From the NCBI GenBank assembly GCA_003649085.1, contig QMQV01000007.1:1-33689 (forward strand): a stretch of DNA of 33,689 nt. The letters are read 5' to 3'. Within the stretch, counting starts at the first letter, position 1, and every line of letters starts with the position of its first letter. A model generated the notes under the pieces. The model worked only from the letters and a program-made list of their open reading frames with translations. It searched no databases and was not told the DNA's origin. The stretch comes from Thermoproteota archaeon. Its GTDB lineage: Archaea; Thermoproteota; Methanomethylicia; Methanomethylicales; B66-G16. Below, in pieces: positions 15,203 through 23,507 of this stretch. A program made the position numbers and the translations under genes.

Positions 15203-15639
15203 TTCCTACCACCTCTCGCCTTTTCAGCTAGTTTTTGAAGAGCTAGCACGACGCCGTCTATAATTGCCTCTGGCCTAGCTGCGCAACCAGGCACATAGAC
15301 ATCTACTGGGATGACCTTGTCTATCCCACCTAACACATTGGGGCAGTTGTGAAACATTCCCCCTGTACAAGCACATGTGCCTACTGCCATTACCACCTTG
15401 GGGTCTGGCGTTTGCTCATAGAGGTTTTTCAGCATTCTCGCATTACGTCTATTAGCTGGGCCCGTTACTAGGAGTATGTCTGCGTGTTTTGGATTTCCAA
15501 TATTTAGCATGCCGAAACGCTCAATGTCAAATCTAGGGGTTAAACACGCTAAGATCTCTATGTCGCAGCCGTTGCAACCACCACAGTTTACGTGTAGTAT
15601 CCAAGGCGACTTTATCCGAGCCTTGTCAATAAGCCCCAT
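15199..15639 (-). CDS. [NiFe] hydrogenase small subunit (NuoB/EchC-like)
   Basis: 146 residues with the four cysteines of the proximal [4Fe-4S] cluster: CGGCNGCDIEILACLTPRFD near the N-terminus, then GTCACTGGMF and VPGCAARPEAIIDGV. It lacks the twin-arginine signal and extra clusters of uptake hydrogenases, as expected for group 4 enzymes and complex I. It passes electrons between the NiFe site in the large subunit and the ferredoxin-like subunit. ATG 15639 follows the NuoH-like stop by three bases with GGGGG upstream. It is translationally coupled to the fusion gene by the GTGA overlap. Confidence 0.95.
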   Translation of the reverse strand: MGLIDKARIKSPWILHVNCGGCNGCDIEILACLTPRFDIERFGMLNIGNPKHADILLVTGPANRRNARMLKNLYEQTPDPKVVMAVGTCACTGGMFHNCPNVLGGIDKVIPVDVYVPGCAARPEAIIDGVVLALQKLAEKARGGRK

Positions 15640-15642
15640 ATC

Positions 15643-16500
15643 TTAAACCCCCAGATGGAGCAGTAAGGCTATATTCACTAATATGAGAGCCAAACCAACA
15701 GACCACGTTATTTTAAGCATGCTTTTCCAAGTCAACCTAGCGAAGATGTTGTCAATGAGCATTGAAGCGAAGAAGGCTATGAAGGCTATGAAGGAGCCTA
15801 ATATTAAGTTTGGCGTGAAGAATAAGGCAAGTATTGATAAGAAGAAGATTAGCTTAACCCAGTGGCCAAGCTCGATTAACGCTAAGTTAAAACCTGAAAA
15901 CTCTGTAAAGACCCCTCTAACAATTTCTTGATGTGCATGATGTGATGCTGAAATATCGAATGGTGATTTCCTAGCTTCAATGGGTAAAACTAAGAGAAGC
16001 GCTAAGAAGAAGCCCGGCAAATACGCTATTGGGGTAATGCCAGCTTTGAACAAGTTTTCTATAACAAAGCTTTTAATTAAAAGGTAGAAGCCCACAGCTG
16101 TTAGTATGAGTATTGGCTCGTAAGATAATATCTGTAGCAGCTCTCTCCTACCTCCAATATAGCTGTAAGGAGATCTTGCGCTAAAGCTTCCTAGCACTAA
16201 GCTTACGTCAGCTAGCGCCATTGTGAAAATCGCTAGAAGCAGGTCTTGGCGGAAGACTAGCAAAGCTAAGGCTACGACTGAGAATAGGAAGTAGCTTGAT
16301 GCGAGCACTGGCTGTAAGCTTGAAGAAATCATTGGCTGCTTGCCCCACAGCTTCAGTACGTCGTAGAAAGGCTGGAGAATTGGAGGGCCGATTCTATTCT
16401 GCATTCTAGCTGTAAGCTTTCTATCAATGCCACATAGTAGTCCTCCAATGAATGGAGCCAATATTATCAAGACGATTGAAGAGACCAACGCTTGTATCAT
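15643..16500 (-). CDS. membrane hydrogenase subunit, NuoH/EchB-like
   Basis: 285 residues, about eight membrane helices. It corresponds to NuoH/EchB/HycD, the subunit joining the hydrogenase core to the ion-pumping arm. The conserved cytoplasmic loop is present: DRKLTARMQNRIGPPILQPFYDVLKLWGK near residue 27-55, and the later loop with LPIEARKSPFDISASHHAHQEIV and acidic residues. Charged residues in these loops form the entry to the ion channel in relatives. ATG 16500 starts one base after the antiporter-subunit stop, so the two genes are coupled. Confidence 0.93.
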   Translation of the reverse strand: MIQALVSSIVLIILAPFIGGLLCGIDRKLTARMQNRIGPPILQPFYDVLKLWGKQPMISSSLQPVLASSYFLFSVVALALLVFRQDLLLAIFTMALADVSLVLGSFSARSPYSYIGGRRELLQILSYEPILILTAVGFYLLIKSFVIENLFKAGITPIAYLPGFFLALLLVLPIEARKSPFDISASHHAHQEIVRGVFTEFSGFNLALIELGHWVKLIFFLSILALFFTPNLILGSFIAFIAFFASMLIDNIFARLTWKSMLKITWSVGLALILVNIALLLHLGV

Positions 16501-16501
16501 C

Positions 16502-18418
16502 TTACACCACCGCTGAGAAAACTAAGATTAAGAGCAAAACACCTATTGCCGTAATGATTTTGTTTAGCCTAGGCTCTCCTAAGCTCTTATCGAAGAAGAT
16601 GTTAGCCACATCAAATCTTATGGGCTTATCGGCTGTCGTCGTGAACGAATATGGGTCTTGTTCAATATGCTCTCCACATAGATAGGGAGGGGCAACTATC
16701 CCCTTCTTTGACTTGGCAATAGCCCAAGCTATTATTAGAACTAAGGCTAAAGCCGCCATTAGTGGCCATGTGACAAACGAGCCGACGCTTAGCAAGATGT
16801 TTAGTAGTGGTAGGCTTAAGCCTATTGAATACCAAGGCTTTAGAGCGGGCAACGCCAACGCTGCTACGATTATTGCAGCTAATGCGCTGAAGATTATGTC
16901 TAGAGCAGTTATTGAAAACGTGGATACGATGTATGGAATGGGGAGCTTCTCGACTTTAAGTTGCTTTAACGTTGGAGGATGGCACAGCATGTGCGCCATC
17001 CACTTAGACCAGAACAACGTTGTTGCAGCTCCACCTATCACTAAGATTATGACGAAAGATATTGCAGCACTGATAGGAGATGAAGCAACAGCTTCTATAG
17101 CTAGCCATTTTCCAAGTAGCATACCGAATGGGGGTAAGAACATCATTGCCATACCAATTAACATTATGGTTGTGGTGAGGGGGTATTTCATTAGTAAGCC
17201 CTCCCAATCCTCGATGTTTCTCGTTAACACCCTATTCTCGACGATGCCAGCCCCAAGGAATAATAATCCCTTTGACATCGCGTGAAAAACTAGCAGAAGC
17301 ATTGCAGCCAAGAGCGTTAGGGGGGTGTTTATGCCTGCGCATAAGATTATCAACCCTAAATTGCCTATCGTTGAGTAAGCGAGAATACGCTTTGACTCTC
17401 TTTGGCTAATGGCAAGTATTGAAGTCGTTAAGAAGCTTAATGCTCCTACGCTTGCTACGGCGTAGCTTAATGGTGTAAGCAGCCTTAGTCCAGGAGCAAT
17501 TCTTAAAATAAGGTATACACCCGCTTTAACCATCGTGCTAGAATGTAGGAGGGCTGAGACAGGTGTTGGAGCTATCATGGCTCCAAGCAGCCAGCTGTGA
17601 AATGGCACTTGAGCAGATTTTGTGAAAGCAGCTAATGAGAGAAGTGCTAAGAATAGAGCTGAGAAGATGGATGGATGAGCTCTTAAGATGTCGAAGATAG
17701 CTAGCGTGTTAAGCTCAAGTAGTCCTACGAACATTGCAACTACAAACGCCACGCCTCCTATCAATCCCATCCATAAAGCGAGTAAGGCGTTTTTCTCAGC
17801 TTGTTCTGTCTCATCGTGCCTAATGAGCTGGTAGCAGCATAGCGTAGTGACTTCCCAGAAGAAGTAAAGCCAGTATACGTTGTTTGAAAGCACTACGCCA
17901 TTCATGGCGCCTAAAAAGAGTATCATGTAGAAGAAGAACCGAGGTTGTCTTGTCTTCTTAAGGTGTAGGTGTTCCTCGTGCTCCTCCATATAGCTTAGAG
18001 CGTATACGCAGATCAAGGAGCCGATAACGCATATTATCAAGCACATGGTTATTGATAGGTAGTCCACAATTATCGTTGGCGAAACGTGAATTTCATGGGC
18101 TATTGCCTCAAAGTAAGCTAATGGAGCTATTTGAAGCAAAGTGAGTAAGATAACTAAGACGTGTTTTCTGATGAAACCAATGTATAGGAAGTAAAATAGT
18201 AGTAGGAAGTCGAGTATTGTGACTAAGAGGTCAGCTGATGGAGGGTATGTCAGCGTAAAGGGACCATATGTTAGAAGCCAGGCTGATATTAACGTGAGCA
18301 GGATAAAGGTGGAGTAAACTACTGCATACCTTAAAGCCTTGTTATAGGAAAAAGCGCTGATAATAGCTAATATTACTGGTAATACGATTAAAGAGGTGGC
18401 TAATGGCTGCGCTGACAA
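16502..18418 (-). CDS. antiporter-like ion-translocating hydrogenase subunit (NuoL/EchA/HyfB-like)
   Basis: About 638 residues with 14 or more membrane helices. The proton-conducting transporter signatures are present: YFFWEVTTLCCYQLIRHDE with the key glutamate, AFTKSAQVPFHSWLLGAM with the key lysine, then LHSSTMVKAGVYLI, and further along VFHAMSKGLLFLGAG. A C-terminal stretch with PYLCGEH resembles the extension in HyfB/CooM relatives. It would pump H+ or Na+ driven by electron flow to or from H2. The first gene of the operon. I place the start at TTG 18418, eight bases after GGAGG (18427-18431); GTG 18439 is the longer option. No MrpB- or NuoJ/K-like genes accompany it, so the membrane arm is small. 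Confidence 0.92.
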   Translation of the reverse strand: MSAQPLATSLIVLPVILAIISAFSYNKALRYAVVYSTFILLTLISAWLLTYGPFTLTYPPSADLLVTILDFLLLFYFLYIGFIRKHVLVILLTLLQIAPLAYFEAIAHEIHVSPTIIVDYLSITMCLIICVIGSLICVYALSYMEEHEEHLHLKKTRQPRFFFYMILFLGAMNGVVLSNNVYWLYFFWEVTTLCCYQLIRHDETEQAEKNALLALWMGLIGGVAFVVAMFVGLLELNTLAIFDILRAHPSIFSALFLALLSLAAFTKSAQVPFHSWLLGAMIAPTPVSALLHSSTMVKAGVYLILRIAPGLRLLTPLSYAVASVGALSFLTTSILAISQRESKRILAYSTIGNLGLIILCAGINTPLTLLAAMLLLVFHAMSKGLLFLGAGIVENRVLTRNIEDWEGLLMKYPLTTTIMLIGMAMMFLPPFGMLLGKWLAIEAVASSPISAAISFVIILVIGGAATTLFWSKWMAHMLCHPPTLKQLKVEKLPIPYIVSTFSITALDIIFSALAAIIVAALALPALKPWYSIGLSLPLLNILLSVGSFVTWPLMAALALVLIIAWAIAKSKKGIVAPPYLCGEHIEQDPYSFTTTADKPIRFDVANIFFDKSLGEPRLNKIITAIGVLLLILVFSAVV

Positions 18419-18501
18419 ACCATCAGCCTCCAATAACACGCTATTTAAAGACGCAATGATGGGAAAGGCTACGGAGTCTATCTTTTTGACGAAGTGTTAC
18501 C

Positions 18502-18510
18502 TTTATATAC
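18502..18510 (-). promoter_or_regulatory. TATA box of the hydrogenase operon
   Basis: On the minus strand AGTATATAAAGG is a strong archaeal TATA box with a purine-rich flank. It would start transcription near 18478, giving a leader of about 40-60 bases before the antiporter-like subunit. A second AT-rich block, TTTAAATAG (18441-18449 region), is nearer and could be an alternative. Confidence 0.55.
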
Positions 18511-18654
18511 TTTTCTTCAGGGCAAAAGCTCATCATAAATGTTTTTACTAAGGTAAGGTCAGGGATTTTCCGTTTTTAACTTGGATACGTTAACGCTTTA
18601 GTAAAGTACATTAGGTTCCTTCTTAGCTTATGTTAAGCACTGAAAGTGGTCTAT

Positions 18655-19179
18655 ATGGCGGAGTACGTGTTTAGGGGGAAGGTATTTTCAGTTAAAGTTG
18701 AGGAAGTCAAGCTTCCAAGCGGTGTTAAAGCTTTAAAGGAAGTTGTTGAACATCCTGGAGCTGTTGTCATATTGCCCTTTAAGGATGGCAAGTTGATCAT
18801 GGTTGTGCAATATAGGGCTGCTGTTGGAGAATGGCTTTTAGAGCTACCAGCTGGCACGCTGGAAGAAGGTGAAAATCCGTATCAGTGCGCTCTTCGCGAA
18901 CTTGAGGAGGAAACTGGTTTTCGAGCATCTAAGCTTGAAAAACTTTTTGAAATGTACCTCGCACCAGGGTATAGTACTGAGAAGATGCACGTCTTCGTAG
19001 CTAAGGATCTTACGCCTTCAAAAGTTAAGCTTGAGAAAGATGAGGTAATAAATGTTAAGGAAATTTCGTTTTCTGAGGCTTTAAATATGGTTAGAGATGG
19101 TGTTATAAAGGACGCTAAGACCATATCAACTCTATTGTATGCTAAGGCCTTTTTACAGCAGCGATATCAACTGGGTTAA
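18655..19179 (+). CDS. Nudix hydrolase, ADP-ribose pyrophosphatase type
   Basis: About 174 residues. The Nudix box is complete: G-T-L-E-E-G-E-N-P then ALRELEEETGF, fitting GX5EX7REUXEEXGU. The surrounding sequence, EVVEHPGAVVILPFKDGKL before the box and FEMYLAPGYSTEKMHVF after it, is typical of ADP-ribose pyrophosphatases, which split ADP-ribose to AMP and ribose-5-phosphate. ATG 18655 is chosen; GTG 18646 is in frame three codons earlier. Its 3' end overlaps the convergent HAD gene by 27 bases. A macro-domain gene lies just beyond, which supports an ADP-ribose link. Other dinucleotide substrates remain possible. Confidence 0.88.
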   Translation: MAEYVFRGKVFSVKVEEVKLPSGVKALKEVVEHPGAVVILPFKDGKLIMVVQYRAAVGEWLLELPAGTLEEGENPYQCALRELEEETGFRASKLEKLFEMYLAPGYSTEKMHVFVAKDLTPSKVKLEKDEVINVKEISFSEALNMVRDGVIKDAKTISTLLYAKAFLQQRYQLG

Positions 19180-19806
19180 TGAACGTAACGTATGTGGTAA
19201 GCTGACTTTTTTGCCAAATCTATCTATTAAGAAGGCGTTAATCCCTATGTCTCTAGGAACTTGGTAGTCGTATTTTTCATCATCCCCAACGTGGAGCATT
19301 TCACATGGGCTTATAGATAGCTCCTTGCATATGCTTAGGTAAAACTCCTTAGTCTTTCTAGGAAGATTGTAGTCGGAGACGCATGAGAAGATTTTCTTAA
19401 AGCAGTTAATGTTGATTACTTGAAGCTCCACATCTATGAAGACCTTGCTTGCATTGGTGGTAATGATCAAGTCGTACTTGCCACATAGCTTATTGATCGT
19501 TTCTACAGCGTCTTGGAAGACTTCAACCTTGTGTTTTATGCTCTCAAGGACTTGCGTGTAAGGCTTGCTAAGCTTAAATTTCGTAAACCAGTAATCTGGA
19601 AGATACCATCTAATGTCGTCTGGTCCAACTTCATCATACATAGATAAGACTACGCTCTTAGCTTCTTCAATTGATAACCCATGTTCCCTAGCGTAGAGCT
19701 CTGGTACAAGTTCTAGCCAGAAGTAGTCTGCGAAGTTTTTAGAAACTATTGTGCCATCTAAATCTAGGGATACTACCTTAATATTCTTAAGCGCCATCTC
19801 CACCAT
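19153..19806 (-). CDS. HAD-superfamily phosphatase-like hydrolase
   Basis: 217 residues. Motif I is SLDLDGTIV (nucleophile D15, D17), motif II is IITTNAS, the motif III lysine is in the RKTKEFY segment, and motif IV is HVGDDEKYDYQVPRDIG. A helical cap of about 70 residues lies between motifs I and II, as in phosphoglycolate-phosphatase-like (C1 cap) enzymes. The substrate is unknown. ATG 19806 and ATG 19797 are both possible; GGTGG is close to the second. It is antisense-overlapped by the Nudix gene and divergent from the macro gene (77 bases apart). Confidence 0.85.
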   Translation of the reverse strand: MVEMALKNIKVVSLDLDGTIVSKNFADYFWLELVPELYAREHGLSIEEAKSVVLSMYDEVGPDDIRWYLPDYWFTKFKLSKPYTQVLESIKHKVEVFQDAVETINKLCGKYDLIITTNASKVFIDVELQVININCFKKIFSCVSDYNLPRKTKEFYLSICKELSISPCEMLHVGDDEKYDYQVPRDIGINAFLIDRFGKKVSLPHTLRSLTQLISLL

Positions 19807-19883
19807 CTTCAGCCTTAACGGGAAAAATAGATAGGTTTAAGCTTAACTTATTAACGTTATTGAGCACTTTATGGTGTAACTAA

Positions 19884-20405
19884 ATGAAAGTCGTCTATAG
19901 AGGTGTTGAGGTGGAGGTTAAGAGGGGGAATATCGTTGAAGAGGAAGTTGAGGCTATAGTTAACCCCGCTAACAGCTACATGATAATGGGAGGAGGGGTG
20001 GCCGGAGCTATTAAGAAAGCAGGTGGAGATGTCATAGAGAAAGAAGCTAGAAAGTATGCGCCAGTTCCAATTGGAAAGGCTGTTGCGACTACAGCCGGCA
20101 AACTTAGAGCTAAGTTCGTTATACATGCTCCAACAATGGAAAAACCCGGACCAACAACTATTGAAAACGTGCGCTTAGCTACTTTAGCTGCCTTAAAGTG
20201 TGCTGACGACGTTAAAGCAGCATCCATAGCTTTTCCTGGCATGGGAACTGGCGTTGGCGGTCTTTCTCCTAGTGAAAGCGCTTTAGCAGTTGTTAAAGCT
20301 GTTAAAGAACATGTTGATGGAGGTACATCTATTAAGAGGATCGTATTTGTAGGGCTTGGAGAAGACGTGTTTGAAGCCTATAAGGAGGCGTTGAAGCTTC
20401 TTTAA
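19884..20405 (+). CDS. macro-domain (ADP-ribose-binding) protein
   Basis: 173 residues, essentially one macro domain. The ADP-ribose contacts are visible: EAIVNPANSYMIMGGGVAGAIKKAGG near residues 23-48 (family pattern N-x-A-N ... GGG-V), and the phosphate loop FPGMGTGVGGLSP near 113-125. Macro proteins bind ADP-ribose or remove it from proteins, nucleic acids or ADP-ribose-1''-phosphate. ATG 19884 follows a TAA-rich leader with no strong ribosome site. It ends ten bases from the stop of the convergent phosphodiesterase gene. The Nudix gene nearby could consume the released ADP-ribose (inference). Confidence 0.9.
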   Translation: MKVVYRGVEVEVKRGNIVEEEVEAIVNPANSYMIMGGGVAGAIKKAGGDVIEKEARKYAPVPIGKAVATTAGKLRAKFVIHAPTMEKPGPTTIENVRLATLAALKCADDVKAASIAFPGMGTGVGGLSPSESALAVVKAVKEHVDGGTSIKRIVFVGLGEDVFEAYKEALKLL

Positions 20406-20415
20406 TGGTCTTCAG

Positions 20416-22140
20416 CTATGCAAGTAAGGACTTGCCGTCGACCTCACCATGCCTTATCTTGAACAAGCTGAGGATAGTCGGGTATAAGTCTAAGAGCTTT
20501 GCCCTCGTTTGGCTAAAAGATGCGTGTAATGGACCAAGGTATAGTAGTAGAGGTTTTAACTCTTCATGTAGTGGAGAAGTCTCGTGAGAAGCTGTTAAGA
20601 AAAACGGGCTTTCTGAAAAAGGCGTGTCCTCAGTTAACATTCCAGATAGATGGTGATTGGGCGAGGGTATTAAGACTAAGTCGCCAGTACGATCGCCTCC
20701 TAGCCCAAGCTTATGCGAATCTTCTTTTAACATGATATCTTCGAAAACCCGTTCTCCAGTTACTGGGTCTTTAAGCTGCAGAAGCACTGATTTAAGCCAG
20801 AATTTTAAGTCTTCAAACTCGCTTCTCGGCATGTGTTTGTTTAAGAAGATGTGGCACGGCTCTATGAAAAACGCCTTTGACTTATCTATGTCTATCTCGT
20901 GTGGCTTATCGGCTCTTCTATAAAGCAGCTTAAATTCCCTCAATAAGTTGTTTACACGAAGCTGCCTCTTTAGAGGACACATGCCGTGATCCGACACTGC
21001 AAATACGTGTACATCTTTAAGTGGCTTGACCTCGTTTAATAGCTCATCGACTTTCCGATAGCCTTCTCTGATAGCTTGCATGGCAAAAGCTTTTTCACTT
21101 TCGTTTTCTGAAGACGTTTTGCCTAGGAAAGCGTGTTGGAGGAAGTCTAGGAGAGGGGTATATATCCAGAGGATATCCCAGGTCACTTCCTTAATTGCGA
21201 ATCTTAAAGCCCTCTTAACCCAATCATGCGATTCGAAAAGGAGTTCTAGGAATTCTTCTTGGCTTAAGCGTCCTTTAGAAAAGCCGTAAGCACCTCCAAC
21301 TCCTAGGAAGTGGCCGACTGCCTTTTCAAAAGCTGAAGACAGCTTACTATCTAAGTTTGAAACTATTGAGCTGTAGATCTCGCTATGGACGAGCTTTATC
21401 GTGACATCTTTATGGCCTTGGCTTATAATCTCAAATCTGAACTTTAAGTAACCTGTTGAGCCGTTGAGGTCTACCTTAAGCCAATCGCTCCACGTCTTCG
21501 GAGCGAACACTAACTGCTCTCCGTCGCCTACTATCATGAGCTTAGCGTACGAACCATTTTCAGGAAGCAGTATTGCCTTAAAGAATGGCCCATTTAGTCT
21601 ATAAGCTATTTGAAACGTAGCTTCTAGTGGAGGCAAAGTTTCTTCAACTTCTTGAAATGGTATAGGCTTAAGTGGTATCGCGCCGCGAGATGGTGCTGTG
21701 CTTAGTATGTAGAGCTCATCTTCATATAGGTAGCTTTCGTAGTTGTAGAAACCCCCAATCGTGTTCTCAACTACAGGTGGCCACGACAGTGGAAAAGCTA
21801 TTATCAATTGCTTTAAACCACCTTCACTTAGAGTCTTCCATACTGGAGTTGCCAACAAGCTTCTTGAGTCAAGACCAGATCTCGTATAGCTATAAAGGTA
21901 GCAACAACTTGTTCCAGGATCATAAATTAAGTTTCCAGTTATGCCAGAAGTACGCGGATTACAGCCAGTTATCATTGCTGCATGAGCTGTAGCTGTAGCA
22001 GGAGGATAGGTGGTTTCGCATTGCTTAAACATGAAGCACCTATCTAGCATTCCTTCTAGAGAAGGCATGTTTCCTAGCTTAACTTGAGATTCCAATATGT
22101 CTGGTCTAGCGGCATCAATGGATAGCACTATTACCTTCAC
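20416..22140 (-). CDS. type I phosphodiesterase/nucleotide pyrophosphatase-like enzyme
   Basis: 574 residues of the alkaline-phosphatase superfamily. The first metal ligand is in VLSIDAARPD (D9), the threonine nucleophile lies in YPPATATAHAAMITG (about 45-59), the second metal set is in YTPLLDFLQHA, and SDHGM is intact; a later ASHE may give the last His. An insertion of about 200 residues in the middle includes beta-rich sequence (YLKFRFEIIS). No signal peptide is seen, so it is cytosolic. Substrates in the family include nucleotide diesters and phospho-lipids. GTG 22140 has GGGTG upstream. It follows UbiA by 13 bases, the last gene of an EVE-UbiA-PDE operon. Confidence 0.85.
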   Translation of the reverse strand: MKVIVLSIDAARPDILESQVKLGNMPSLEGMLDRCFMFKQCETTYPPATATAHAAMITGCNPRTSGITGNLIYDPGTSCCYLYSYTRSGLDSRSLLATPVWKTLSEGGLKQLIIAFPLSWPPVVENTIGGFYNYESYLYEDELYILSTAPSRGAIPLKPIPFQEVEETLPPLEATFQIAYRLNGPFFKAILLPENGSYAKLMIVGDGEQLVFAPKTWSDWLKVDLNGSTGYLKFRFEIISQGHKDVTIKLVHSEIYSSIVSNLDSKLSSAFEKAVGHFLGVGGAYGFSKGRLSQEEFLELLFESHDWVKRALRFAIKEVTWDILWIYTPLLDFLQHAFLGKTSSENESEKAFAMQAIREGYRKVDELLNEVKPLKDVHVFAVSDHGMCPLKRQLRVNNLLREFKLLYRRADKPHEIDIDKSKAFFIEPCHIFLNKHMPRSEFEDLKFWLKSVLLQLKDPVTGERVFEDIMLKEDSHKLGLGGDRTGDLVLIPSPNHHLSGMLTEDTPFSESPFFLTASHETSPLHEELKPLLLYLGPLHASFSQTRAKLLDLYPTILSLFKIRHGEVDGKSLLA

Positions 22141-22153
22141 GAACTACACCCTT

Positions 22154-23080
22154 TTAAAGCGGGATTATGGTGTTAAGATACGCTGAAAACAAGATTATCG
22201 GAAGGTAATAGCTGCTGAACTTATATAGCTTAAAGCTCCACTTACTGCCAGGTTCCTTAAGCGTTTTATAGGAGAAACGCAGCAGAGCCGTCGTCGCTGG
22301 TATTGTTATTAGTAAGTAGATGAGCTTGTGGGCTTTGATCAAAGCTATGCTTAAGGTAATGGCGCTTAACGCCAAAGCCAACGTGAACATTATCTTCCCG
22401 ACATCTTTAAGGTTTAAGACTGTGGGCAACATTGGTACCCGCGCTCTTATGTAATCTTGCGTGTAAACTGATGCTAAAGCCCATAGGTGTAGAGGACCCC
22501 ACGTCGTCGCAGCGATGCCCATTAAAATGCTCTGCAAACTAAGGCAACCACATCCAAGATACCATCCGACTAGTATCGGAACCGCTACAGCTGGTGATAA
22601 GGTAATGACGTTTAAGGCTGTTCTGCGCTTAAGGAAAAGCGTGTATATGCCTATGTAAGATAGGGCAGCTAAGCAGTATAGCGCTAAGATTATGGGACCG
22701 TAGATTAACGATACGTAAGCAGCTATTAGCGCCGAAGCTGTAAAGGATGATGCTACGAAGGCTTGCGCTTCTTTTACCGTCAACGTCCCTGAAGGCAGTG
22801 GACGTTTACGAGTTCTCTGCATTATCGAATCTATGTCTCTGTCGAAGTAACTGTTTGCAGAGTTGAAGGCCATCGACGTAGTTATAGCTAGAAGCGAGAG
22901 AATGGCGAGGCGCATTGGGTTTGAAAACTCATTTGGATGTGAAGCTGTTAAGTAGGGTATTAAGAAGAGGAGGTATGTGGCGAAGAGGATTCTAGGTTTT
23001 GAGAGCTTAAAGAAACTATAGGCTTTCTTCAAAATAAGCACCTTGATGCTATGGCTTCTCCTTTCCTTTTTCCAGAGCAT
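22154..23080 (-). CDS. UbiA-family prenyltransferase
   Basis: Up to 308 residues, about nine membrane helices. The first prenyl-diphosphate/Mg motif is NSYFDRDID followed by RTRKRPLPSG, the pattern of heme O synthase (CyoE/COX10) and related UbiA enzymes; a second acidic motif (about VYTQDYIRARVPMLP) follows in the later loop. It could attach a polyprenyl chain to a heme, a quinone ring or a glycerol phosphate; no partner genes settle this. ATG 23080 would overlap the EVE gene by 32 bases. GTG 23041 or TTG 23032, with AAGGTG six bases ahead, gives a more typical N-terminus. It is followed closely by the phosphodiesterase. Confidence 0.87.
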   Translation of the reverse strand: MLWKKERRSHSIKVLILKKAYSFFKLSKPRILFATYLLFLIPYLTASHPNEFSNPMRLAILSLLAITTSMAFNSANSYFDRDIDSIMQRTRKRPLPSGTLTVKEAQAFVASSFTASALIAAYVSLIYGPIILALYCLAALSYIGIYTLFLKRRTALNVITLSPAVAVPILVGWYLGCGCLSLQSILMGIAATTWGPLHLWALASVYTQDYIRARVPMLPTVLNLKDVGKIMFTLALALSAITLSIALIKAHKLIYLLITIPATTALLRFSYKTLKEPGSKWSFKLYKFSSYYLPIILFSAYLNTIIPL

Positions 23081-23444
23081 CTAATATTGTTGCTGCATCG
23101 TTAGGAGGTATAGGCGACTTAAAGTTGCCAGGGTTATCTATTAGGTATACCCAGCACATCTCCTTATCCCGAACGAAATCTAGTTCTAAGCTTATTAGTT
23201 CATAGTCGACCTCTCCTATAGCTTCAGGCTTAGTTTCAACTGCGTATGGCTGCTCTTCATTTATTTGACGCCAATCAGATGTAACTTGAAAAACCCCTTT
23301 TATCTTGCCTGAGCCCTTGACGTAGGTTATGATATAATCTCCTTGCTTAAGCCAATTATATGGTTCCTGTGAGAGGAGGATGTTGTCTTTAAGTAGGCGG
23401 TTCCACTCGCTGGTGCTAACCTTGATTAGCCAGTAGTTCCCCAA
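23049..23444 (-). CDS. EVE-domain (PUA-like) protein
   Basis: About 131 residues, one EVE domain, a PUA-like fold that binds modified bases in DNA or RNA. The opening NYWLIKVSTSEWNRLL, then GDYIITYVKGSGKIKGVFQVTSDW (about 39-62), is characteristic. No restriction endonuclease domain is attached. I place the start at TTG 23444, eight bases after AGGTGA (23453-23458); GTG 23456 is the longer option. It opens an operon with UbiA and a phosphodiesterase and is divergent from the radical SAM gene by about 60 bases. Confidence 0.78.
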   Translation of the reverse strand: MGNYWLIKVSTSEWNRLLKDNILLSQEPYNWLKQGDYIITYVKGSGKIKGVFQVTSDWRQINEEQPYAVETKPEAIGEVDYELISLELDFVRDKEMCWVYLIDNPGNFKSPIPPNDAATILDALEKGKEKP

Positions 23445-23507
23445 GGAGTAGCTCACCTACGAAGCTAGAAATTTTCTTAACAAAGTCTTAAGCGTTGCTA
23501 ACTAGAA

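Noticed and set aside
18516..18536. Minus-strand ATGATGA followed by CTGA in the hydrogenase/Nudix spacer, suggesting a second C/D box RNA
   Set aside because: The guide between the boxes would be only nine bases, the spacing to the preceding CTGA is too long, and no second C box is found.
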